Assembly: GCA_938016235.1 (NCBI GenBank)
Contig: CALLPU010000491.1
Location: 1-9,139 of the forward strand
Source: an uncultured Granulosicoccus sp.
GTDB lineage: Bacteria > Pseudomonadota > Gammaproteobacteria > Granulosicoccales > Granulosicoccaceae
Direction of reading: 5' to 3'
Length of the DNA stretch: 9,139 bases
A program made the position numbers and the translations under genes. The notes under the pieces are model-generated. The model did no database searches and was not told the DNA's origin. It was given only the letters and a program-made list of their open reading frames with translations. Shown here one piece after another: positions 1 through 6,396 of the stretch. Position 1 is the first letter of the stretch, and every line of letters starts with the position of its first letter.

Positions 1-1
1 G

Positions 2-1267
2 GCTGATGAACTGGCTGAGCGTTATGCACAAGACGAATCCTGGGCGTGGTTGATTGACGAACCCGCACAATGGAGACGCCTGTCTCATGATGCCTTGAGA
101 GACACACGCCGCCAACCCAGAAGAGAGCCGTCCCAGCCCGACGGCCCACCCAAACGACCGGAGCGCGGCCCGCCACTGGTCCTTGCAGATGCAGAGAAAC
201 AGTTATTGCTTGGACGGGTTAAAAGCATGAACGACTTGATCTGGATACCAGTGGGCAACCTGAATGACCCGGTGGGTTATCTCGGGTATCGAGGCAATGA
301 ACGCCTGCCTCGTCAGCTTGATCAAGTTTTTGCAGAGCAGCAGAAAAAGAGTTTCGCTCTGGCTTCGCTATTGATGGTGGGTCTGTCGGCTTTGCTCGCA
401 GCCCTGCTTGCCTCTCGCATTGTCAAACCGGTGATCAAGGTCAGCCAGGCAGTCTCCGAAATCAGCCGGGGTGACTACACCCAACGAGTGACGACGTCGC
501 GCCGTGATGAACTGGGAGACCTCTCACGAGATGTCAATCAACTTGCCAGCACACTGGAGCACAGCCGTCACGCACGCCGTAAGTGGATAGCAGAGATATC
601 GCACGAGCTGCGTACGCCACTGGCGATATTGCAGGGTGAAATTGAAGCCATTGAAGATGGCATTCGCACGTTCGACGCGGCCTCGCTGGAATCATTGCAG
701 GCTGAAACCTTGCGCTTGAGCAGACTGGTGAACGACTTGCACGATCTGTCATTGTCCGACCTGGGTGCTTTGGGTTATTCCATGGCTCATACGGACATGG
801 CCGAGGTGTTGCGAGAGCGGCTGACAACCTCAGGGCACAGTCAACACGAAAAGTCGCTCAGTGTTGAACTTAACGCGCCAAGTAACCATTACCCGATAGT
901 GGGAGATGAGCAACGCCTCGGGCAACTGGTCGACAATCTTTTGCAGAACTCCATTCGCTACACCGACCCCCACGGGAAAATCGTGATCACGCTGTGGCAG
1001 TCTGCCGAGCACGTCAACATTTGCTGGATGGACTCGGCGCCAGGCGTCTCCGATGCTGATTTAGCGCAGTTATTCGATCCGCTTTATCGCGCCGAACAAT
1101 CCCGAAACCGGAACCATGGTGGCGCAGGTCTGGGACTCGCCATCGCTCAGAAAATAGTCGAAGCGCATCAAGGCGTCATCTCGGTTGCGCATTCTCCACT
1201 GGGCGGCATTCAGATCGATATGCAATTCCCTGTTGCTCAATCACCCAGTCAAAAGAGATCGGTATGA
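2..1267 (+). CDS. baeS: BaeS-type sensor histidine kinase, 5'-truncated by the window edge
   Basis: Membrane-bound sensor kinase that autophosphorylates on histidine and passes the phosphate to the BaeR regulator encoded next; in E. coli BaeSR responds to envelope stress and induces efflux and chaperone genes. The reading frame is open from base 2, so the true start and first membrane helix lie off the left edge; a TTG at 50 is internal. Counting from the first visible codon: a periplasmic sensor segment with an Arg/Pro-rich stretch (about 35-60), a membrane helix (about 118-138), HAMP (about 139-191), the H-box SHELRTP with phospho-acceptor H201 (codon 602-604), the N-box with N316 (codon 947-949), the G1 region DSAPGVSD from D344, and the G2 region GGAGLGLAI from G373. 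The DSAPGVSD and YRAEQSRNR segments closely resemble E. coli BaeS as I remember it. All catalytic boxes look intact. It overlaps baeR by 4 bp (ATGA). Family assignment is firm; the natural stimulus is not visible. Confidence 0.93.
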   Translation, partial: ADELAERYAQDESWAWLIDEPAQWRRLSHDALRDTRRQPRREPSQPDGPPKRPERGPPLVLADAEKQLLLGRVKSMNDLIWIPVGNLNDPVGYLGYRGNERLPRQLDQVFAEQQKKSFALASLLMVGLSALLAALLASRIVKPVIKVSQAVSEISRGDYTQRVTTSRRDELGDLSRDVNQLASTLEHSRHARRKWIAEISHELRTPLAILQGEIEAIEDGIRTFDAASLESLQAETLRLSRLVNDLHDLSLSDLGALGYSMAHTDMAEVLRERLTTSGHSQHEKSLSVELNAPSNHYPIVGDEQRLGQLVDNLLQNSIRYTDPHGKIVITLWQSAEHVNICWMDSAPGVSDADLAQLFDPLYRAEQSRNRNHGGAGLGLAIAQKIVEAHQGVISVAHSPLGGIQIDMQFPVAQSPSQKRSV

Positions 1268-1986
1268 CTATCGCCATTGTTGAAGATGAACCCAAACTGG
1301 CCATTGTGTTACAGGAGTATCTGCAACGTGATGGCTTCGTCACCCAGGTGTACGGTGAGGGAGATGTTGCCCTGAAACACTTGCTTGCCAACCCACCCGA
1401 TCTGGTACTACTGGATCTGATGCTGCCAGGTCTTGACGGCATGAGCATCTGCCGCGAGCTGCGCAGGGTGAGTAACCTGCCCATTATCATGCTCACGGCA
1501 AAGATAGAGGAAATTGACCGGTTGCTGGGTCTGGAACTGGGCGCAGATGATTACATCTGCAAGCCGTTCAGCCCACGCGAAGTGGTTGCGCGCGTCAAGG
1601 CCGTACTACGACGTACGGCGCTCACCGCCAACGAGCCAGACAGCAGCACGCCGCCCGATGCGAATCACCAGACCAGCAACGCAAACGATAGTCCTGCTTT
1701 TCAACTGAACACCGACACAGCGAGCGTGCACGTCAACGGCCAGAGTGTTTCGCTCACCGCCGTGGAACTGCGCCTGCTGGGTGTACTGTGTGACCGTCCC
1801 GGGCAAATTTATAATCGAGAACAGCTGATGAGACGGATCTACGAAGACAACCGAATCGTCAGTGATCGCACCATAGACAGTCATGTAAAAAAACTGCGTC
1901 AAAAACTGGAGTCTCTCGATGCCGATACCACCTACATTCATTCCGTGTACGGCATAGGCTACAAGTACGAACCCAGCGTCGATTAA
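1264..1986 (+). CDS. baeR: BaeR-type OmpR/PhoB-family response regulator
   Basis: Cytoplasmic transcription factor activated by phosphorylation from the upstream kinase. It has 240 residues, the same length as E. coli BaeR. The receiver domain (about 1-118) shows the acidic pocket E7/D8, phospho-acceptor D51 in LLDLMLPG, T78 and K100. The segment from T78 to about R117, including KIEEIDRLLGLELGADDY and KPFSPREVVARVK, is nearly identical to my memory of E. coli BaeR, which separates it from other OmpR-type regulators. A polar Asn/Ser/Pro-rich linker (about 119-145) leads to a winged-helix DNA-binding domain (about 146-236) with DRTIDSHVKKLRQKLES as the recognition region and a C-terminal VYGIGYKYE hairpin. 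The ATG overlaps the baeS stop (ATGA), implying translational coupling. A weak purine-rich AGAGA lies just upstream. Its targets here are unknown; the adjacent EF-hand gene is a candidate. Confidence 0.95.
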   Translation: MTIAIVEDEPKLAIVLQEYLQRDGFVTQVYGEGDVALKHLLANPPDLVLLDLMLPGLDGMSICRELRRVSNLPIIMLTAKIEEIDRLLGLELGADDYICKPFSPREVVARVKAVLRRTALTANEPDSSTPPDANHQTSNANDSPAFQLNTDTASVHVNGQSVSLTAVELRLLGVLCDRPGQIYNREQLMRRIYEDNRIVSDRTIDSHVKKLRQKLESLDADTTYIHSVYGIGYKYEPSVD

Positions 1987-2193
1987 GCACGGCCCTCCAA
2001 GCCCCGGAGCACAGCTTCAGCTGACATGTGCCCGCTGGCGCTGCACACGGAACAGGCTCTTGACACAACCATGAGGTTTTCCGCATTTCCTGCACAGTTC
2101 TTGTGCATTGCAAGCCGATGATAAGTACTCACACCGAGACACCGGCCTGGCCAGTGTCACGGATATCATCTTTATGCAACGACAGGAAACAAC
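1987..2193 (+). other. Intergenic region upstream of the EF-hand gene
   Basis: This 207-bp gap between baeR and the EF-hand gene has no convincing coding sequence and no clear intrinsic terminator for baeSR. It contains a perfect TTGACA hexamer (2060-2065) without a good -10 at the usual distance. A TATCAT (2164-2169) resembles a -10 but has no good -35. A T-rich stretch (2076-2093) partly matches the E. coli BaeR-box consensus as I remember it. The EF-hand gene could therefore have its own promoter here, or be read through from baeSR; the sequence alone does not decide. Confidence 0.5.
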
Positions 2194-2691
2194 ATGAAAG
2201 CTCCAAGTCAATTAACACAACGAATCGTTCCCGTACTGGCAGGCACTCTGCTGTCTTGCGCGGCACTCGCGGCACCCACCACCCTGGTTGATACCAATGG
2301 TGATGGCGTGATCAGCGCAGAAGAAATCACTCAGGCACGCGAAGCAGGCAGACAAGCCATGCTGACGCAATACGATACTGACGGTAATGGCGAATTGTCT
2401 CGTAATGAACGCCGCCAGATGAAAGACGATCGTTATGACGCTGCCCTGTTGGAATTCGATGCCGATGGCGATGGCGAACTGTCCCGCGACGAACGGCACG
2501 AAGCGAGAGAAGCGAGACGAGCGAACGTCGAGCTGCAGCTCGATGTGAATCAGGACGGTGAAGTGTCAGACGAAGAACGAGCCGGTCTTGAACAAGTGCG
2601 TGCTGAACGCGAAGAGGGTCGCAAAGACGGTAAAGGCCGCGCAGGCAAGAACGGTGGCGATAGAGGTGGCGATCGCCAACGAGGCGCCTGA
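2194..2691 (+). CDS. Exported EF-hand calcium-binding protein with four loops
   Basis: Probable calcium-binding protein of the periplasm or outer envelope, 165 residues. Residues 1-27 form a signal peptide: a basic N-region, hydrophobic IVPVLAGTLL, and an Ala-rich end compatible with cleavage near 26/27. LLSC at 19-22 could alternatively be a lipobox, so a lipoprotein is possible. Four canonical 12-residue EF-hand loops begin at D33, D61, D89 and D117 (for example DTNGDGVISAEE and DADGDGELSRDE). Each has acidic or polar residues at positions 1, 3, 5 and 9, Gly at 6 and Glu at 12, and the period is exactly 28 residues. The helices between are charged and rich in Arg and Glu. From about 141 the protein ends in a low-complexity Gly/Arg/Lys-rich basic tail. 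The start is supported by AGGA at 2184-2187, 6 bases before the ATG. It lies downstream of baeSR on the same strand. Calcium binding is a confident inference; the cellular role is unknown. Confidence 0.9.
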   Translation: MKAPSQLTQRIVPVLAGTLLSCAALAAPTTLVDTNGDGVISAEEITQAREAGRQAMLTQYDTDGNGELSRNERRQMKDDRYDAALLEFDADGDGELSRDERHEAREARRANVELQLDVNQDGEVSDEERAGLEQVRAEREEGRKDGKGRAGKNGGDRGGDRQRGA

Positions 2692-2708
2692 TTGATGCTA
2701 CTGGTGCC

Positions 2709-2742
2709 GAGGCAGCTGTGTGCTCATCGCACACAGCGCCTC
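2709..2742. terminator. Hairpin between convergent genes, probable bidirectional terminator
   Basis: A perfect 9-bp stem (GCTGTGTGC at 2715-2723 with GCACACAGC at 2729-2737) closes a 5-base TCATC loop. It extends by a further 5 bp, GAGGC (2709-2713) with GCCTC (2738-2742), across one bulged A at 2714. It sits 17 bases after the EF-hand stop and 26 bases beyond the stop of the opposing transporter gene, where a shared terminator is expected. Neither strand has a proper U-tract after the stem (+ has only TT), so efficiency as an intrinsic terminator is uncertain. It could instead act as an mRNA 3'-end stabiliser. Confidence 0.6.
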
Positions 2743-2768
2743 TTCACCGGTGCAGCATCCCGTACACC

Positions 2769-3989
2769 TTACACTCGCCGCGCATCTTCACGCCTTGATT
2801 GCATGAACAGAAGAACCAGCGCGATGCCGAGTACGATGGTAACCAACGCCATCGGTCGAGCCGTTTCGTCATGCAGAACGCTGATCATGACCGCTGCCAT
2901 ACCGGCCGTGGTCTGCTCAAAGCCACTGAGCATGGCAGAGGCCGTACCGGCCTGACCGTCGATAGAGCGTAAGGCCCGGCTGGGTGCCACCGCAAACAGC
3001 GGCCCCATGCCAAACGTCATGATCATATAGCAGCCACACAAGGAGTACGGATTAACCAGGCCGAGGAAAATCACGGCGGTTAACGCACAGGCACCCGTCA
3101 CGATCACATACACGCCTAGACGCAGTAGCGTCATGGCAGGCCAGTGATCGGCTAACCGGGCAGCCAGGACACTGCCCAGAAAGAATGCCACCACAATGCT
3201 GGCCTGATAAAAACCAAAGGCATCGGCGGCCACACCCAGTTTATCGATCAGTATGAATGGCGCGCCGGTGACGAATACGAATATCAAGCCCAGCGCAATA
3301 CCTAGCATGGCCGTGTGCGTCATGAAGTCGGAGTTTCGCAACAAGCCTGCGTACCCGGCCAGCACATTTCTGACTTTGAGTGCTGAACTATCGGGTGTTG
3401 TGGATTCGGGGAGCAACCGACCCACACAGAACAACGTGAACAAGGCCATGACGCTGATGATGTAGAAGTTGGTCTGCCACCCGAACGCAACATGCACGAA
3501 TCCACCGATGATGGGGGCAGCGGCCGGTGTAATGGCAATAACCATCCCTAACAAAGCCAGTGCTTTGACCTGTTCTTTTTCGGTATACAGATCCTTGATG
3601 ATAGCCAGACCCACAACCGCTTCAGCGGCAGCTGCCAGGCCGAGCAACACACGGGCAGCAATCAACTGATCAATGGTTTGAGCAGCAGCACAGAGCAGAC
3701 TCAAGACGGCAACGGCTACCAGCGATATCATCAATACGGGTTTTCTGCCGAATCGATCCGATAGCGGTCCGTGGATCAACTGAGCCACGCCAAACGCCAG
3801 CATGTTCAGGCTGATTGTGAGCTTGACCCGGGTAGGCGTTGTGTCGAACCAGGTAGCCAGATCCGGCAAGCTGGGCGTATACATGTCGGTCGACATGATG
3901 CTGACACTGGAGGCGAGCACCAGAATGCCAACCACCAGTCCAATACCGGGTTTGGACGTGTCTGTTGCAGGCGCGATCCTGTTTGACAT
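2769..3989 (-). CDS. Bcr/CflA-family multidrug efflux MFS transporter (DHA1, 12 helices)
   Basis: Inner-membrane proton-driven exporter; relatives export drugs such as bicyclomycin and chloramphenicol, and some export amino acids or dipeptides. It has 406 residues, typical for the family, with about 12 hydrophobic segments. TM1 (about 17-40) carries D35 in the family-typical STDMYTPSLP. The loop after TM2 has motif A, GPLSDRFGRKPV (74-85). TM4 has the motif B arginine (R113). TM5 has the antiporter-type motif C, TPAAAPIIGG (154-163). The ATG at 3989 is the only plausible start: no ATG, GTG or TTG lies upstream in frame before a stop at 4038-4040, and the next Met falls inside TM1. No Shine-Dalgarno is evident before it. 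It is downstream of the hydantoinase/ABC operon on the same strand, but 210 bp away, so probably a separate unit. The substrate cannot be predicted. Confidence 0.9.
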   Translation of the reverse strand: MSNRIAPATDTSKPGIGLVVGILVLASSVSIMSTDMYTPSLPDLATWFDTTPTRVKLTISLNMLAFGVAQLIHGPLSDRFGRKPVLMISLVAVAVLSLLCAAAQTIDQLIAARVLLGLAAAAEAVVGLAIIKDLYTEKEQVKALALLGMVIAITPAAAPIIGGFVHVAFGWQTNFYIISVMALFTLFCVGRLLPESTTPDSSALKVRNVLAGYAGLLRNSDFMTHTAMLGIALGLIFVFVTGAPFILIDKLGVAADAFGFYQASIVVAFFLGSVLAARLADHWPAMTLLRLGVYVIVTGACALTAVIFLGLVNPYSLCGCYMIMTFGMGPLFAVAPSRALRSIDGQAGTASAMLSGFEQTTAGMAAVMISVLHDETARPMALVTIVLGIALVLLFMQSRREDARRV

Positions 3990-4199
3990 GGAGTAAAGCG
4001 TGTCCGTCGACTTTGTTGGTGGACGAACTCTACAGCATCACGTGACGCTGGCGGTTAACCCCAGAGTGCAAGGCTCGACACGCATGACGGATTTCGCGAA
4101 GTGGATTTTGCTTTTGCTGTGCTGTACCTGGTTTGGTTTGTTAACAAGGGCGCCCATGTGCCGACTGGCTGTCAGGTACGTAGACGCCCTCATTCGAGA
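3990..4199 (-). promoter_or_regulatory. Intergenic region upstream of the MFS gene, with several palindromes
   Basis: This 210-bp region should hold the 3' end of the ABC operon transcript and the promoter of the MFS gene, both on the - strand. It contains three short perfect palindromes: TCACGTGA (4038-4045, extendable to 14 bp with one mismatched pair), GGTTAACC (4053-4060) and TTGTTAACAA (4138-4147). AGGGCG (4147-4152) can pair with CGCCCT (4185-4190) over a long loop, making a poor terminator candidate. I found no convincing -35/-10 pair. The palindromes might be operators, but two of this size are not far from chance expectation in 210 bp. Confidence 0.35.
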
Positions 4200-5201
4200 T
4201 TACATGGACAGCGCTTTATCGGTCACCACGCTGGACCAGGCACCTTCAGGCTCTTTGCTGATGACCGGATCAGAACCGCCGGATAGCAATGTTTGAACCG
4301 TTCTTTCGTAGTCAGCCACGTTCAACGAACCATCACTGCCTTCGGTCAGCTTGTTGATTTCGCGAACCATGCGCTGCTGGTGCTTCTCTGTTTGAGCACC
4401 ACTGGCATCATTTTCCAAGACGATATCGGCTGCCTCATCCGGGTTTTCCCGAGCATATTCCCAGCCCTTCATGCTGGCGGCAACAAAACGCGCCATCTTG
4501 TCAACAAAGGCCTCGTCAGCGAGGTTGTCTTCCAGCACGTACAGACCGTCTTCCATGGTCGAAACACCCTGATCTTCGTATTTGAAAACCACCAGCTGAT
4601 CTTCAGGTATGCCCGCGTCAATCACCTGCCAGTATTCGTTGTATGTCATGGTAGAGATGCAGTCTGCCTGTTCCTGCAACAGCGGATCAACGTTGAATCC
4701 CTGCTTGAGCACGGTGACACCCTCATCACCCCCTTCAGTAGGAATACCCAGCGATGACATCCAGCTCAGAAACGGATACTCGTTACCGAAAAACCAGACA
4801 CCCAGCGTACGGCCTCGGAAATCCTCCGGTGACGTGATACCGGTTTCCTTGCGGCACGTCAGCATCATGCCGGAGCTTTTGAACGGTTGAGCAATGTTGA
4901 CCAGTGCCACACCTTTTTCCCGGCTTGCCAGCGCTGAAGGCATCCAGTCAACAATCACGTCGGCACCGCCACCTGCAATCACCTGCGGTGGAGCGATATC
5001 CGGACCACCAGGCTTGATGGTGACGTTCAAGTCAGCCTCGTCGTAGAAGCCTTTATCCTGAGCAACGTAATAACCTGCGAATTGCCCTTGCGTTACCCAC
5101 TTTAACTGCAAGGTGACATCATCCGCCGCGATGGCGTTAACGGCGCATCCCATCATCGAGCCAAAAACCGCGACGCATGCGCCCCGTGTCAGATTTTTCA
5201 T
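4200..5201 (-). CDS. ABC transporter periplasmic substrate-binding protein, NMT1/THI5-like (SsuA/ThiY superfamily)
   Basis: Periplasmic binding protein expected to capture the substrate and deliver it to the two permeases upstream. It has 333 residues. The signal peptide (1-25) ends in NAIA before ADDV; a Cys at 19 lacks a good lipobox. The NMT1/THI5 signature lies at 34-53 (KWVTQGQFAGYYVAQDKGFY), followed by the NVTIKPGGPDIAP strand/loop (59-71) and the GADVIVDW region (79-86). The CCCFC motif of fungal Thi5 HMP-P synthase is absent, so this is a binding protein and not an enzyme. Mature cysteines C116 and C181 could form a disulfide. The ATG at 5201 is preceded by AGGAG (5210-5214) with 8-base spacing, and it follows the permease 2 stop by 30 bp. 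Superfamily members bind thiamin precursors, riboflavin, sulfonates, nitrate or pyrimidines. With a hydantoinase in the same operon, a pyrimidine or hydantoin ligand is the best inference, unproven. Confidence 0.9.
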   Translation of the reverse strand: MKNLTRGACVAVFGSMMGCAVNAIAADDVTLQLKWVTQGQFAGYYVAQDKGFYDEADLNVTIKPGGPDIAPPQVIAGGGADVIVDWMPSALASREKGVALVNIAQPFKSSGMMLTCRKETGITSPEDFRGRTLGVWFFGNEYPFLSWMSSLGIPTEGGDEGVTVLKQGFNVDPLLQEQADCISTMTYNEYWQVIDAGIPEDQLVVFKYEDQGVSTMEDGLYVLEDNLADEAFVDKMARFVAASMKGWEYARENPDEAADIVLENDASGAQTEKHQQRMVREINKLTEGSDGSLNVADYERTVQTLLSGGSDPVISKEPEGAWSSVVTDKALSM

Positions 5202-5231
5202 GCAACATTCTCCTGGTATTTCAGGGAGCCT

Positions 5232-6395
5232 TCAGCTCCTGTTGGACGGATGCCAGAACGTCAACATCCTTTCTGTGAGTGCGATAGCACCATAAAACAA
5301 CGAACCCGCCAGTGCAGCCACTGCAATTTCGGCCCACACCATATCCACGTTCATGCGCCCCACTTCGGTGGAAATACGAAATCCCATGCCGACCGTTGGC
5401 GTACCGAAAAATTCCGCCACGATGGCGCCGATCATGGCCAGCGTTGAGTTGATCTTGAGCGCGTTGAAAATAAAGGGCAACGCTTCCGGCAACCGCAATT
5501 TGAACAGGCTTTGCCAGTAGCTGGCCGCATACGTTTTCATCAGATCATGCTGCATCGGTTGCGCAGCACTAAGCCCTGCCACCGTATTCACCAGCATGGG
5601 AAAGAAAGTCATGATCACCACCACAGCTGCTTTGGATGGCCAGTCAAAACCGAACCACATCACCATGATCGGCGCAACGCCGACAATGGGCAGTGCTGAC
5701 ACCAGATTGCCGATGGGCAGTAGCCCACGCTGCAGGAACGGCGATCGATCTATCAGTACGGCCACCAGAAACCCGCTGCCACAACCCAACGCATAACCTA
5801 TCAGCACCGCTTTGAGAAACGTCTGCTGAAAATCCGCCCACAAGATACTGGTGGACTCGGTGAAACGCTCGGCGATAAGGCTCGGTGACGGCAGCAGGAC
5901 CTGCGGTACGTTCAACCCTCGCGTCAGCAATTCCCACAGGATCAATAGCCACAAACCAAACAACAGCGGTATGAGGATATTCAGCAGCAGCTGATAAAAC
6001 CTCGATAGCGTATTGATGGCAGCCAGCTGCTCCACGCAGGCCCACGCCATGGCCCAGGCGGCCACCACCTGCAGCCAGAAACCAGGACCGGGCGAATTGC
6101 CGGCATCCAGCTCGCCTATCAAAAACCAGGCAGCGGCGGTCGATGCATAGCCGGTAATCAACGCAGCTGAAAGTCGTGAATGGGTCAGCAGCCAGAACGC
6201 GAGCAATCCGATGATTGCGAGCCCCATGCCGACAACCAGAGACCCACCCATCAAGGCACTGACCAAGGCCACGGCACTGGTGCCGGGCAATAACAGGCGC
6301 TCCATGGATCGATAACGGTAGGCCTTGGGAACGTCTGCGCCCCCTGCTGCACTGGCCACTGGCACAGAAGGCTCACGTGTCGTTGAGTCGTTCAA
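5232..6395 (-). CDS. ABC transporter permease 2 (SsuC/TauC type) with N-terminal membrane extension
   Basis: Inner-membrane permease of the importer, 387 residues from a TTG start. I chose TTG at 6395 because AGGAG (6405-6409) precedes it by 9 bases and it begins 1 base after the permease 1 stop. The longer frame to 6476 would overlap permease 1 by 80 bp, and the ATG at M31 has no ribosome site. Residues 1-33 are polar. About 37-67, 78-93 and 106-123 are extra hydrophobic segments. The usual first helix follows at about 135-156, then LPSPSLIAERF (168-178) and the binding-protein-dependent transport core. The EAA loop, which docks onto the ATPase, is at about 284-315 (KTYAASYWQSLFKLRLPEAL within it). 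Typical family members have about 250-280 residues, so roughly 110-120 extra N-terminal residues are unusual. The core pairs with permease 1 to form the channel. Confidence 0.88.
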   Translation of the reverse strand: MNDSTTREPSVPVASAAGGADVPKAYRYRSMERLLLPGTSAVALVSALMGGSLVVGMGLAIIGLLAFWLLTHSRLSAALITGYASTAAAWFLIGELDAGNSPGPGFWLQVVAAWAMAWACVEQLAAINTLSRFYQLLLNILIPLLFGLWLLILWELLTRGLNVPQVLLPSPSLIAERFTESTSILWADFQQTFLKAVLIGYALGCGSGFLVAVLIDRSPFLQRGLLPIGNLVSALPIVGVAPIMVMWFGFDWPSKAAVVVIMTFFPMLVNTVAGLSAAQPMQHDLMKTYAASYWQSLFKLRLPEALPFIFNALKINSTLAMIGAIVAEFFGTPTVGMGFRISTEVGRMNVDMVWAEIAVAALAGSLFYGAIALTERMLTFWHPSNRS

Positions 6396-6396
6396 C

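Noticed and set aside
50..52. TTG at 50 as the start of the kinase gene
   Set aside because: The frame is open back to base 2 and encodes recognisable BaeS sensor-domain sequence there; the true start is off the window.
2667..2678. 12-bp palindrome TGGCGATCGCCA, resembling the cyanobacterial HIP1 repeat
   Set aside because: It is a single copy within the coding tail of the EF-hand gene; nothing else suggests a cyanobacterium or a repeat family.
4147..4190. AGGGCG/CGCCCT stem as an intrinsic terminator of the ABC operon
   Set aside because: The stem is 6 bp with a loop over 30 bases and no U-run; too weak to annotate.
3990..4199. RutR-type operator (TTGACC-N4-GGTCAA style)
   Set aside because: I searched this gap and the other intergenic gaps and found none; the operon promoter is beyond the right edge.
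4293..4757. 154-codon + strand frame with hydrophobic stretches
   Set aside because: It is wholly antisense to the well-supported binding-protein gene and shows no recognisable domain.
4200..5201. Thi5-type HMP-P synthase rather than a binding protein
   Set aside because: There is no CCCFC motif, a clear export signal is present, and the gene sits with permease and ATPase genes.
5644..6045. 133-codon - strand frame
   Set aside because: It is an out-of-frame shadow within permease 2; the composition is Arg/Ala/His-rich with no motif.
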